Positions 47,588 through 55,667 of a stretch of 64,000 nt of DNA are shown in pieces. Below the pieces are notes generated by a model. The model made no database searches. It was given only the letters and a program-made list of their open reading frames with translations, and was not told the DNA's origin. This DNA comes from Streptomyces seoulensis (GTDB lineage: Bacteria > Actinomycetota > Actinomycetes > Streptomycetales > Streptomycetaceae), in contig NZ_CP032229.1 in assembly GCF_004328625.1 (NCBI RefSeq), forward strand, positions 2,170,001 to 2,234,000, in the 5' to 3' direction. The translations under genes and the position numbers were made by a program. Numbering within the stretch: position 1 is the first letter of the stretch; every line of letters begins with the position of its first letter.

Positions 47588-47637
47588 TGTGGACAACTCC
47601 CTGTGGACAACTCCCCGCGGACGACACCGGTGGACAA
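47588..47637. promoter_or_regulatory. cluster of three DnaA boxes
   Basis: TGTGGACAA at 47588-47596 and at 47602-47610, and GGTGGACAA at 47629-47637. The first two are perfect matches to the Streptomyces DnaA box TTGTCCACA (reverse strand) and are 14 bases apart. The third has one mismatch. They lie between the response regulator gene and a divergent hypothetical gene, far from any dnaA/dnaN signature. Confidence 0.65.
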
Positions 47638-47675
47638 CTGGGGCCGCCTGCGCGGCGGATGGCGGCTGAGGCAGT

Positions 47676-48209
47676 ATGGCCCCGATGCGCAGAGGACTCG
47701 TACACGTACTGGCGTGGCTGCTGGCCACCGCGGCGGCCACCACGCTGTCCTGGTGGGGCGTGCGCACGGTGATGGCGGGCACGGCGTACGACCCCCCGCG
47801 CGCCGTGCCGATCACCGCGGCCGAGGCGGCGGCGCACGCCTCCACCGCGACGCCGACGCCCCCCTCGCCCACGCCGACCCGCACCCCCCGCCGCACCTCA
47901 CCGCCCCCGTCCCCCGTCCCGACCCGCACCGCGCCCTCGGCCACCCCGGCCCCGACTCCCCCGGCGCCGCCCGCCACCACCCCGGCCGGCGACGTCAAGG
48001 CGTACGACACCGGCGGCGGCCGGGCGGTGTTCGACCTGGGCCCGGCGAGCGCGACCCTGGTCTCCGCGACCCCGGGCACCGGCTGGTCGATGCAGGTGTG
48101 GAAGACGGAGACCTGGATTCGCGTGGAGTTCAGCCGCAGCACCGACCGCGTGACGGTCTTCTGCGACTGGCACGACGGGCCACCGCATGTGGACGTGCAG
48201 ACGTACTAG
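47676..48209 (+). CDS. membrane-anchored or secreted protein with Pro/Thr linker
   Basis: A 177-residue protein. Hydrophobic N-terminal segment (VHVLAWLLATAAATTLSWWGV) acts as anchor or signal. Then comes a long Pro/Thr/Ser linker (TPTPPSPTPTRTPRRTSPPPSP...). The C-terminal globular part has DVKAYDTGGGRAVFDLGPASATLVSATPGTGWSMQVWKTETWIRVEF, typical of small beta-rich extracellular domains in actinobacteria. GAGG 5 bases before the ATG. Divergent from the response regulator. Function unknown. Confidence 0.7.
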   Translation: MAPMRRGLVHVLAWLLATAAATTLSWWGVRTVMAGTAYDPPRAVPITAAEAAAHASTATPTPPSPTPTRTPRRTSPPPSPVPTRTAPSATPAPTPPAPPATTPAGDVKAYDTGGGRAVFDLGPASATLVSATPGTGWSMQVWKTETWIRVEFSRSTDRVTVFCDWHDGPPHVDVQTY

Positions 48210-48227
48210 CAGACGTACTAGGGGAGT

Positions 48228-49094
48228 TCAGCGGAACACGGACGGCGGCGGGGCCGGTGAGGCGACTGCCGAGGTGTCTGTCACCGGGGTCGCGCCGCCG
48301 GTGAAGTCCACGAGTTTCGCGCCGTGTTCGAGGCGGGCCGGGTGGGGGTCGGAGGCGGCCCTGCGGGTGAGTTCGGCGAGCGGGAGCGGGGTGTCGGAGG
48401 CGACCAGGATCGCGTTGCCGAAGCGCTTGCCGCGCAGTATCGCCGGGTCGGCGATCAGGGCGAGTTCGGGGAAGCGGGCCGCCGCCGTGGCGATCTGGGC
48501 GCGCAGGTGGGCGAGCGGGGGCCCGTCGGCGAGGTTGGCGGTGTAGACGCCGCCGGGGCGCAGGGCGCGGCGGACCCCGTCGAGGAACTCGGTGGACGTC
48601 AGGTGGGCCGGGGTGCGGGCGCCGCTGAAGACGTCGGCGACGATCAGGTCGGCCCAGCCGTCCGGCACCTTGGCGAGCCCCTCGCGGGCGTCGGCCGAGC
48701 GCACCCGTATCCGGGCGCCGGGGTCGAGCGGGAGTTCGCGGCGCACCAGTTGGACCAGGGCCGCGTCGCGCTCCACCACCTGCTGGGTCGAGCGGGGCCG
48801 GGTCGCGGCGGTGTAGCGGGCCAGGGTCAGCGCGCCGCCGCCGAGATGCACGGCCCGCACCGGCCTGCCGGGCGGCGCGGCCAGGTCGATGACATGGCCG
48901 ATGCGGCGCTGGTACTCGAAGGACAGGTGCGCCGCGTCGTCCAGGTCGACGTGCGACTGAGGGGCGCCGTCGATCAGCAGCGACCAGGCCCGCGCCCGGT
49001 CCGGGTCGGGTATGAGTTCCGCGAGGCCGCCCTCGACGGCCTCCACCACGGCTTCGGCGACCGCCCTGCGCCGGTTGTCCCTGGACCTGCCCAT
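48228..49094 (-). CDS. spermidine synthase-like methyltransferase-fold protein
   Basis: A 288-residue protein with the Rossmann AdoMet/dcAdoMet-binding fold: VRAVHLGGGALTLARYTAATRP, ERDAALVQLVRRELPL, and VRSADAREGLAKVPDGWADLIVADVFSG. It is in the family commonly called spermidine synthase. The acidic residue of the aminopropyl motif is there, but I cannot confirm polyamine activity. Length is that of a single domain. It is convergent with the hypothetical upstream. ATG at 49094. Confidence 0.78.
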   Translation of the reverse strand: MGRSRDNRRRAVAEAVVEAVEGGLAELIPDPDRARAWSLLIDGAPQSHVDLDDAAHLSFEYQRRIGHVIDLAAPPGRPVRAVHLGGGALTLARYTAATRPRSTQQVVERDAALVQLVRRELPLDPGARIRVRSADAREGLAKVPDGWADLIVADVFSGARTPAHLTSTEFLDGVRRALRPGGVYTANLADGPPLAHLRAQIATAAARFPELALIADPAILRGKRFGNAILVASDTPLPLAELTRRAASDPHPARLEHGAKLVDFTGGATPVTDTSAVASPAPPPSVFR

Positions 49095-49135
49095 CGGACC
49101 ATTCTCGCAGGCGGCGCGGGCACCCGCCGCACGGG

Positions 49136-49543
49136 TCAGCGGCAGCTGTCGGCGGCCTCGATCAGCCGGGCCGCCTCGCCGAGCGCCCGGCGCAGGGTGG
49201 CCGGGTCGGTGGCGAGGTCGGCCTCGCCGGGCGGCAGCAGCCAGTCGGAGCCCTGCACGGGCGGCTCGGGGTTCAGCCGGAGGCCGCGCCCGGAGGTACG
49301 CGTGCAGGTGCTGCCCGGCACGTCCCAGTCGCCGGCCGTGCCGGGCGGGACGAGGAAACCGAGGGTGTCGCGGCCGTCGTCGTGCAGCACCAGGCCCACG
49401 CCCTCGGCGGCCTCGCGGCGCAGGATGTCGACGGCCTCCAGGCCCTGCCGGGTGGGCACCGTGACCAGATCGCACGCCGCGTCGCCGGGCGGTCGCGCCC
49501 ACGGCGCCACCAGCCACGGATCGATGTTCGGACGGGTCTCCAT
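49136..49543 (-). CDS. short primase/polymerase-like protein
   Basis: A 135-residue protein. The order CDLVTVPTRQGLEAVDILR, GVGLVLHDDGRDTLGFLVPPGTA, and GSDWLLPPG resembles the beta-rich core of the N-terminal domain of bifunctional DNA primase/polymerases common in actinobacteria. It is much shorter than those, and the acidic catalytic residues cannot be placed with confidence, so it may be a degenerate or non-catalytic relative. GGAGG five bases before the ATG at 49543. Confidence 0.5.
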   Translation of the reverse strand: METRPNIDPWLVAPWARPPGDAACDLVTVPTRQGLEAVDILRREAAEGVGLVLHDDGRDTLGFLVPPGTAGDWDVPGSTCTRTSGRGLRLNPEPPVQGSDWLLPPGEADLATDPATLRRALGEAARLIEAADSCR

Positions 49544-49807
49544 GCCGGCCTCCAGCACGCTGCCTGTTGCGGTCCGTGAGGTACAACGCGGGACGGCGTC
49601 AAGGGCTACGGCACAAGTGCGCCGCAAAGGATGGCAGTTCATGGCGGATCGCGGATGAGATATCCGTTTTGTAGCCAAACACTGCGTGTCGGTCCGGACA
49701 CAGCCTGTACGTTCTTGCCCCGCCGGACCCACCGTGTCACACGGGCGACCATGCCCGTGCAAGGCCCGTTCCGGCATGGTTCGACGGTTCGCACGAGAGG
49801 ACCGGCC

Positions 49808-51214
49808 ATGGCGTCGTCAACCGATACCCCGGCGCAGCCCGACCGGCCGCCCCGCCCCAACACCGCCTTCCGGCAGGTGCGCGGCCGCCGTTCCCCCGCC
49901 GAGTTCGCCGCCCTGGTACGGCGTGCGGCGCGGGAGATCGGCGAGCGGGTGAGCTGCGACGCGCGGTACGTCGGGAGAGTCGAGGCGGGTGAGATCCGCT
50001 GTCCCAACTACGCGTACGAGCGGGTGTTCCTGCACATGTTCCCCGGCCGCACCCTCACCGACCTCGGCTTCGCGCCGCGCTCGGCCGTGCGTGGGCGCGG
50101 CGCGCGCCCGTCCGCCCCACCGGGCGCGCTCCCGGTGGCCGCGTACGAGCATCCTTACGACCCCCTGAACCACGAATCCCTGAACCACGAGGAGAGCGAC
50201 GTGCTGCGTCGCGCATTCATGACCGGTACGGGTGCCACGGTGGCGGCCGCCGCCACGCTGGGCCCGCTGGGCATCGCCACGGGTGCCTCGGCCGCCGCGC
50301 GGCGGCCGGGCGCCTCGGAGGCGGCCGCCGTCGAGGAGGCGGTCCGGAACATCCGGCTGCTGGACGACAAGCACGGCGCGGACGGCCTGTACCGGCGCGC
50401 GGCGGAGCCGCTGCGCGCCGCGTACGCCCTGCTGGACGCGGGCGCGACCCGGCAGACCACCGCCGAGCGGCTGCACGCGGGCGCCGGTGAACTCGCCATC
50501 TCGGTGGGCTGGCTGGCCCACGACTCGGGCCGCTTCGACGACGCCCGCTCGCACTACGCGGAGGCGCTGGCCACCGCCCGGATGACCGGGGACCCGGGGC
50601 TGGAGGCGCACGCGTTCTGCAACACCGCCTTCCTCGCGCGGGACGCCGGGCGCCCCCGCGAGGCGGTGCGCGCCGCGCAGGCCGCGCAGCGGGCCGCCCG
50701 CCCGCTGGGCTCGTCCCGGCTGATGTCCCTGCTGGCGCTGCGCGAGGCCGGCGGCTGGGCGGGGCTCGCCGACCGCACCGGCTGCGAGCAGGCCCTCGTC
50801 CGGGCGCAGGCGCTGTTCGGGCGCGGCAGGTCCGAGGCCGACCCGGAGTGGATGAGCTTCTACGGCGAGGCCGAGCTGGCCGGTCTGGAGGCGCAGTGCT
50901 GGTCGACGCTGGGCGACTGGCGCCGGGCGACCCGGCACGCCCGCCGCGCGGCCCGGCTCCAGGACCCGCACTTCTCCCGCAACATCGCCCTGTACACCGC
51001 CGAACTCGCCGACGACCTGGCGCGCGACGGCCACCCCGACGAGGCGGCCACCGCCGGGCTGCGGGTGCTGGACCTGCTCGCCCAGGTGCAGTCCTCGCGC
51101 ATCCACACCATGCTGGCGGGCACCGCGCGCGTCCTGCTCCCGCACCGCCGCGCCACCGGGGTGGCGGACTTCCTGGACCGGCACGCCTCGCTGCCGCGCC
51201 CCCGGCGGGGGTAG
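49808..51214 (+). CDS. NsdA-like TPR regulator
   Basis: A 468-residue protein. The N-terminus has an XRE-like DNA-binding region (TAFRQVRGRRSPAEFAALVRRAAREIGERVSCDARYVGRVEAGEIRCPNYAYERVF). A hydrophobic Ala-rich segment follows (TVAAAATLGPLGIATGASAAA), then TPR-like helical repeats (SRFDDARSHYAEALATARMTGDPGLEAHAF and on). This architecture is that of NsdA and relatives in Streptomyces, negative regulators of differentiation. GAGAGGA precedes the ATG at 49808. Targets unknown. Confidence 0.75.
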   Translation: MASSTDTPAQPDRPPRPNTAFRQVRGRRSPAEFAALVRRAAREIGERVSCDARYVGRVEAGEIRCPNYAYERVFLHMFPGRTLTDLGFAPRSAVRGRGARPSAPPGALPVAAYEHPYDPLNHESLNHEESDVLRRAFMTGTGATVAAAATLGPLGIATGASAAARRPGASEAAAVEEAVRNIRLLDDKHGADGLYRRAAEPLRAAYALLDAGATRQTTAERLHAGAGELAISVGWLAHDSGRFDDARSHYAEALATARMTGDPGLEAHAFCNTAFLARDAGRPREAVRAAQAAQRAARPLGSSRLMSLLALREAGGWAGLADRTGCEQALVRAQALFGRGRSEADPEWMSFYGEAELAGLEAQCWSTLGDWRRATRHARRAARLQDPHFSRNIALYTAELADDLARDGHPDEAATAGLRVLDLLAQVQSSRIHTMLAGTARVLLPHRRATGVADFLDRHASLPRPRRG

Positions 51215-51220
51215 CGGCGC

Positions 51221-51817
51221 TCAGCCAGCCAGGTGCCCCGTCTCGTTCCAGCTCTCGATCGCCGGCTCGCCGTAGGCCCAGCCGAGGGTGGAGAGGGAGG
51301 TGGGGTTGAGGCGCAGGCGGGCCGCGAAGTCGATGGGGAGGCCGAGCCAGCGGGCGCCGATGGAGCGCAGGATGTGGCCGTGGGCGAAGATCAGGACGTC
51401 GCGGTCGGCGGAGCGGGCCCACCGGACGACCTCGTCCGCGCGGGCGGTGACCTCCGCGAGCGTCTCGCCCTCGGGGACCCCGTCGCGCCAGATCAGCCAG
51501 CCGGGCCGGGCGTCCTGGATCTCGGCCGGGGTCATGCCCTCGTAGGCGCCGTAGTCCCACTCCATGAGGGTGTCCCACACCTCGGCGCGGTCCCCGAACC
51601 CGGCCAGCTCGCAGGTCTCGTGCGCGCGGACCAGCGGGCTGGTGCGCACCTCCACGTCCGCGAACCCGGCCTGCGGGGTCTGCCGCAGCCGCTCGCCGAG
51701 CAGCTTGGCCCCGCGCCGGCCCTCCTCCAGGAGCGGCACGTCGGTCCTGCCCGTGTGCTTGCCGGACAGCGACCAGGCCGTCTGTCCGTGCCGGGCCAGC
51801 AGGATGCGCGGTGCCAT
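51221..51817 (-). CDS. histidine phosphatase (phosphoglycerate mutase-like)
   Basis: A 198-residue protein. The catalytic RHG motif is at [25 protein letters not shown], with second Arg in [14 protein letters not shown], proton donor Glu in [13 protein letters not shown], and the second His in [11 protein letters not shown]. Family members dephosphorylate sugar phosphates or other small molecules; the substrate is unknown. GGAAAGG precedes the ATG at 51817. Ends six bases from the convergent NsdA-like gene. Confidence 0.88.
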   Translation of the reverse strand: MAPRILLARHGQTAWSLSGKHTGRTDVPLLEEGRRGAKLLGERLRQTPQAGFADVEVRTSPLVRAHETCELAGFGDRAEVWDTLMEWDYGAYEGMTPAEIQDARPGWLIWRDGVPEGETLAEVTARADEVVRWARSADRDVLIFAHGHILRSIGARWLGLPIDFAARLRLNPTSLSTLGWAYGEPAIESWNETGHLAG

Positions 51818-51968
51818 GGGGGACCTTTCCGGAAAGAGGGACGCCGTGTGGGCGCCGGGGAAACCCGTTCGCCGGGTCCTTCCATGATGGCGCACCCTGG
51901 GCGCGGGCAACCCGGTGGGCGATCGGTGCGTCTTCGAGAGCCGGAACGCCCGCGCGGACGGGCGGACC

Positions 51969-51984
51969 GACACCGTAAAGTGTC
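51969..51984. promoter_or_regulatory. inverted repeat upstream of PAP2 gene
   Basis: GACAC-cgtaaa-GTGTC, 50 bases before the PAP2-type gene. Candidate operator; no known protein assigned. Confidence 0.25.
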
Positions 51985-52034
51985 ACGGCGCCCGCGGGGG
52001 GTGCCAGGCCAGCGCGAAGGGGGAGGGCGATCGG

Positions 52035-52988
52035 ATGCCGCAGACCGAGGCAGCGGACACGGGGGCGGTGTCGCGTATCCGCCCGCGCTGGTGGACCGAG
52101 CTGCCGCTGATCCTGCTGGTCTACGGCTGCTACACGGCCGGCCGGCTCCTCGCGCGCGGGGACGTCTCCTCCGCCGTGGACCACGGTCTGGCCATCCTCG
52201 GCATCGAGAAGGCGCTCTACCTGAACGCCGAGCACCCGCTGAACCGCCTCTTCACGGCGGAGCCCTGGCTGGGTGTGCCGGCCGACTTCTGGTACGCCTC
52301 GCTGCACTACGTCGTCACGCCCGCGGTGCTGGTCTGGCTGTTCCGGTCACGTGCCGAGCACTACCGGGCGGCCCGCACCTGGCTGATGACGTCCACGTTC
52401 ATAGGTCTCATCGGCTTCGTCCTGCTGCCCACCTGCCCGCCCCGTCTGCTCGCCCCCGCCCACGGCTTCGTGGACACCATGGCGCACTACAGCTCGTACG
52501 GCTGGTGGGGCGGCGAGGCCAGCGCCCCGCGCGGTATGGGCGGGATGACCAACCAGTACGCGGCGATGCCGAGCCTGCACGTCGGCTGGGCGCTGTTCTG
52601 CGGTGTGGTGCTGTGGAAGTACGGGCGCTCCCGCTGGACCAGGATCGCCGCCGTCGGCTACCCGCTGCTGACCGCGATCGTGGTCATGGGCACCGCCAAC
52701 CACTACTTCCTGGACGCGGTCGCGGGCGCGGCCGTGATGGGCGCGGGCCTGCTCCTGGCCCCGTACGTGACGCGGGCCGCGACCGCCGCGCGGCTGAGGC
52801 TCACCGCCTGGGCGGCGCCGCTCACTGGGGCCGGAAACACCGGTCCCGCACCGATTGTCAGTGACGGATGCCAGACTTCCGCGGGTGAGCGAATTCCACG
52901 GCAGCGCGACTCGCGGCTCGAACCCGCGGCCGGAACCGACGCCGCCCCCAGCGACGCGGGGGACGGCGCTGCGGCACCGGCTCGCTGA
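52035..52988 (+). CDS. PAP2-family phosphatase/inositolphosphotransferase-like membrane protein
   Basis: A 317-residue protein with about six membrane helices. Catalytic-type motifs MPSLHVGW and ANHYFLDAVAGA (His...Asp) are those of PAP2 enzymes of the AUR1/inositolphosphorylceramide-synthase-like branch. Likely acts on a lipid head group. A flexible C-terminal tail (after about residue 260) overlaps the next gene's promoter and start. ATG at 52035 follows GGGAGGG. Confidence 0.82.
   Translation: MPQTEAADTGAVSRIRPRWWTELPLILLVYGCYTAGRLLARGDVSSAVDHGLAILGIEKALYLNAEHPLNRLFTAEPWLGVPADFWYASLHYVVTPAVLVWLFRSRAEHYRAARTWLMTSTFIGLIGFVLLPTCPPRLLAPAHGFVDTMAHYSSYGWWGGEASAPRGMGGMTNQYAAMPSLHVGWALFCGVVLWKYGRSRWTRIAAVGYPLLTAIVVMGTANHYFLDAVAGAAVMGAGLLLAPYVTRAATAARLRLTAWAAPLTGAGNTGPAPIVSDGCQTSAGERIPRQRDSRLEPAAGTDAAPSDAGDGAAAPAR
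52855..52877 (+). promoter_or_regulatory. RecA-NDp/PafBC-type DNA-damage promoter
   Basis: TTGTCAGTGAC, six bases, then CAGACT (52872-52877). The published RecA-independent damage promoter is TTGTCAGTGgC-N6-TAGnnT. The match is 10 of 11 in the -35 part with exact spacing, and one change in the -10. The GTG at 52885 starts seven bases later, giving a leaderless transcript. It lies inside the 3' end of the PAP2 gene. Confidence 0.75.
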
Positions 52989-54078
52989 GCTGCGCGGTCC
53001 CGACGTACCGGCCAAGGCGCTGGACGCGCGTGCCCTCGCGGCGCTCGCGGCCAACCCGGGCTGCCGCAGACGCGCGATCCTGGACGGCGCCGGGGTGGAC
53101 AAGGCCGCGCTCGCGGGCGCGCTGGGCGCCCCCTCGGACTACGGGCAGTCCCAGTTCGCGCTGATCCGGGGCAACACCTTCGAGGCCCGCGTGAAGGCCG
53201 ACGGCGGCGCCGAGCTGCTGCGGCTCACCCGCACCCTGCTGGACCCGGCCGCCGAACCGCCCGCCGGCGCGGCGGTGCCGGACCTGAGCGCGCCGGGCCC
53301 CGAGGGCCGTACCGCGCGTACGGCGCTGGCGCTGCGCGAGGCGGTCGCGGCGGGCGGCTGGACGCTGCTGGACCATCCGATGCTGGCCCTGGACGTGGCG
53401 GGCTCGCCCGCCTTCCTGGAGCCGGACGCGGTCGTGGTGCACCCCGACGGCGGCTGGACGGTGGTGGAGATCAAGTCGTTCCCGATGCTGGACGGCTCGG
53501 CCGACCCGGCGAAGGTGGGCGCCGCCGCCCGCCAGGCCGCGGTGTACGTGCTGGCGCTGGAGGCGGTCGCCGCCCGGCTGACCCCGCCGCCCGCCGTACG
53601 GCACGAGGTGCTGCTGGTGTGCCCGAAGGACTTCTCCAACCTGCCCACCGCGCGCGCGGTGGACGTGCGCGCCCAGCGGGCGGTCACCGCGCGACAGCTC
53701 GACCGGCTGACCCGGGTGGAGACCATCGCCGAGGAGCTGCCCGAGGGCACCTGCTTCGACCCGGAGCGCCCGGCCGGTGAGCTGACGGCGGCCGTGGACG
53801 CGGTCCCGGCGGCCTACGCGCCCGAGTGCCTGTCCTCGTGCGAGCTGGCCTTCCACTGCCGGGAGCGGTCCCGCGCGGCGGACGCGGTGACCCGGCTGGG
53901 CCGTCCGCTCCGCGCCGAGCTGGGCGGTCTGGGCACGGTCCACGAGGTGCTGTCGGCGGCGCGCGGCGAGAGCGGCGACCCCGACGACCCGGTGGTGGCC
54001 GCGCTGCGCCGGGCCGCCGCCCTGCGCGCCGAGGCGCTCGCCGCGGCGGCGGACCGGGAGGCCGTGCCGTGTCCCTGA
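52885..54078 (+). CDS. Fe-S PD-(D/E)XK nuclease, Cas4/RecB type
   Basis: A 397-residue soluble protein. Reading with the GTG at 52885 as start, the nuclease core has acidic D181 (LEPDAVVV), E195-I-K197 (WTVVEIKSF) and the RecB-family QxxxY motif Q217-AAV-Y221. An N-terminal Cys60 (NPGCRRR) plus C315, C319 and C325 (CLSSCELAFHC) match the four-cysteine iron-sulfur pattern of Cas4, AddB and Dna2 nucleases. No other cas gene is near. The frame extends upstream to TTG 52855, but the promoter placement favours 52885. First gene of an overlapping three-gene operon. Confidence 0.75.
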   Translation: MSEFHGSATRGSNPRPEPTPPPATRGTALRHRLAELRGPDVPAKALDARALAALAANPGCRRRAILDGAGVDKAALAGALGAPSDYGQSQFALIRGNTFEARVKADGGAELLRLTRTLLDPAAEPPAGAAVPDLSAPGPEGRTARTALALREAVAAGGWTLLDHPMLALDVAGSPAFLEPDAVVVHPDGGWTVVEIKSFPMLDGSADPAKVGAAARQAAVYVLALEAVAARLTPPPAVRHEVLLVCPKDFSNLPTARAVDVRAQRAVTARQLDRLTRVETIAEELPEGTCFDPERPAGELTAAVDAVPAAYAPECLSSCELAFHCRERSRAADAVTRLGRPLRAELGGLGTVHEVLSAARGESGDPDDPVVAALRRAAALRAEALAAAADREAVPCP

Positions 54079-55667
54079 TCGCCACCCTGGCCCGCCTGGA
54101 GGCCGTCGCCACCGGCCGCGCCCAGCCCGCCGCGACCGTCCGGCACCGCCGTCTGTCCGACCGTCCGCTGGTGTTCGTCCCCCTGACCACCGCCGGTGAG
54201 ACGGGCGCCCCGCTGGGCGCGCTGGTCGGCACCGACCGGGACGCGCCGCGGCTGCTGGTCGTCCCGCAGCCCCGCGACCGCGACCAGCGCTTCGCGTTCC
54301 TCGCCGAGCTGGCCGACGTCGTGCTGCCGCACCTCGACTCCTTCGCCGAAGCGGTGGAGACGGCCGAGCGCACCGACACCGACCCGGAGACCGGCAAACG
54401 GGTCAAGGTCGAGGTCGACCTGTGCGTGGACGCGCCCCAGATCGTGGTGCCGAGCCGCGCGGGCCTGGACCTCGTCCGGCTGCTGGGCCGCTCCATGCGC
54501 TTCCGGCGTACGGCCGAGCAGGAGCCGGAGACTCCGTATCCGGCGCCGCCGCGCGTGCCGTTGCTGGGCCGCTGGCTCACGCACTACGGCGAGCGGTCCC
54601 GGGTGCCGGGTTCCTCGCTGCTGCTGGCGCTGACCGACGTGCTGTCCCGGCACTGGGCCACGGGCCAGTCCACGGTGGAGGACCAGCACTTGGGCGCCCT
54701 GCTGGCCTGGATCGACCCGCCCCGCGGCGAGTCCGGCGCCGAGGCGGCCGCGCGGGCGGAGCGGGAGCGGGACGCGGCAGGCCAGTTGCTGTGTCCTCCG
54801 GCGGGCCCGGCCACCGACCCGGCGTTCGACAACAAGCTGCTGGCCCCGGCCATCGAGCGGTACGACCGGGCGCGCACCGCGCTGGCCGCCGCCGAGGACG
54901 CCCTGCGCGCCGAGGATCTGCTGGCCGCCCTCACCGCCGCCGAGCGGGACATCCGCGAGCTGGTCGAGAGCCGTACGAGGCCGACCTGGGACGCGGTCTG
55001 GCGGGGGCTCGACCTGCTGCGGGCGCTCCCCGAGGGCGGGCACGTCGAGGAGCGGTGGACCCGGGACCGCTGGTCGTTCACCGCGCACCGGGACCGGATC
55101 ACCGCGGGCGAACCCCCGCAGCCGCGCCGGGACGACGCGGTGACCGCCGCCAACAAGCTGGCCGGCCGCGAGCGCGAGCAGGCCCGGCTGGAGGCGCAGG
55201 AGGCGCTGGACGACCCGCTGGTGATGGCGGCCCGGCGGCTGGCCGGGGAGGCGTTCGCGGGCGAGGTGACCGAGGTGGTCATGGCGTACAGCGAGGGCAG
55301 GCGGCCGAGCCCGCGCCCGCTGGTGACCGTGCGCACCGAGGACCGCCCGCACCTGGGCGAGCGCGCCAAGGTGTACCGCGCGCTGAACGGCAAGGCGCAG
55401 ACGGCGGAGTTCGCCGGGTACGAGGGCGCGCCGGAGGACGGTGTGCTGGTGCTGCGGATCATGGACAAGATGGGCCGGGGCAAGGAGCCGGAGCCCGGTT
55501 CGCTGCCCGGGAAGGGCGACGCGGTGTGCTTCACGCTCTTCGAGCACGAGCAGCGCGGCGGCGCCAAGCTGCCCGACCCGGAGCAGACCCCGTGGACGCA
55601 CGGCGGACCGCCCGGTGAGCCCGTCGCGGAGATCCCGGACGCGGTGACCGAGGAGGACGTGCTGTGA
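54069..55667 (+). CDS. unknown protein between nuclease and helicase
   Basis: A 532-residue protein of no family I know. The first half is an alpha/beta domain (RPLVFVPLTTAGETGAPLGALVGTDRD; DLCVDAPQIVVPSRAGLDLVRLLG). The middle is strongly helical and charged (RYDRARTALAAAEDALRAEDLL; LAGREREQARLEAQEAL). The last 120 residues look beta-rich (RPLVTVRTEDRPHLGERAKVYRAL), like the stalk/barrel linking nuclease and helicase in Dna2/Upf1-type proteins. GTG at 54069 with GGGAGG upstream overlaps the nuclease gene by 10 bases. Inference: a bridging subunit of the complex. Confidence 0.7.
   Translation: MSLIATLARLEAVATGRAQPAATVRHRRLSDRPLVFVPLTTAGETGAPLGALVGTDRDAPRLLVVPQPRDRDQRFAFLAELADVVLPHLDSFAEAVETAERTDTDPETGKRVKVEVDLCVDAPQIVVPSRAGLDLVRLLGRSMRFRRTAEQEPETPYPAPPRVPLLGRWLTHYGERSRVPGSSLLLALTDVLSRHWATGQSTVEDQHLGALLAWIDPPRGESGAEAAARAERERDAAGQLLCPPAGPATDPAFDNKLLAPAIERYDRARTALAAAEDALRAEDLLAALTAAERDIRELVESRTRPTWDAVWRGLDLLRALPEGGHVEERWTRDRWSFTAHRDRITAGEPPQPRRDDAVTAANKLAGREREQARLEAQEALDDPLVMAARRLAGEAFAGEVTEVVMAYSEGRRPSPRPLVTVRTEDRPHLGERAKVYRALNGKAQTAEFAGYEGAPEDGVLVLRIMDKMGRGKEPEPGSLPGKGDAVCFTLFEHEQRGGAKLPDPEQTPWTHGGPPGEPVAEIPDAVTEEDVL

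Noticed and set aside
47588..47637. Chromosomal origin of replication
   Set aside because: Only three boxes are present and there is no dnaA, dnaN, rpmH or long AT-rich box array nearby. Described as a DnaA-box cluster instead.
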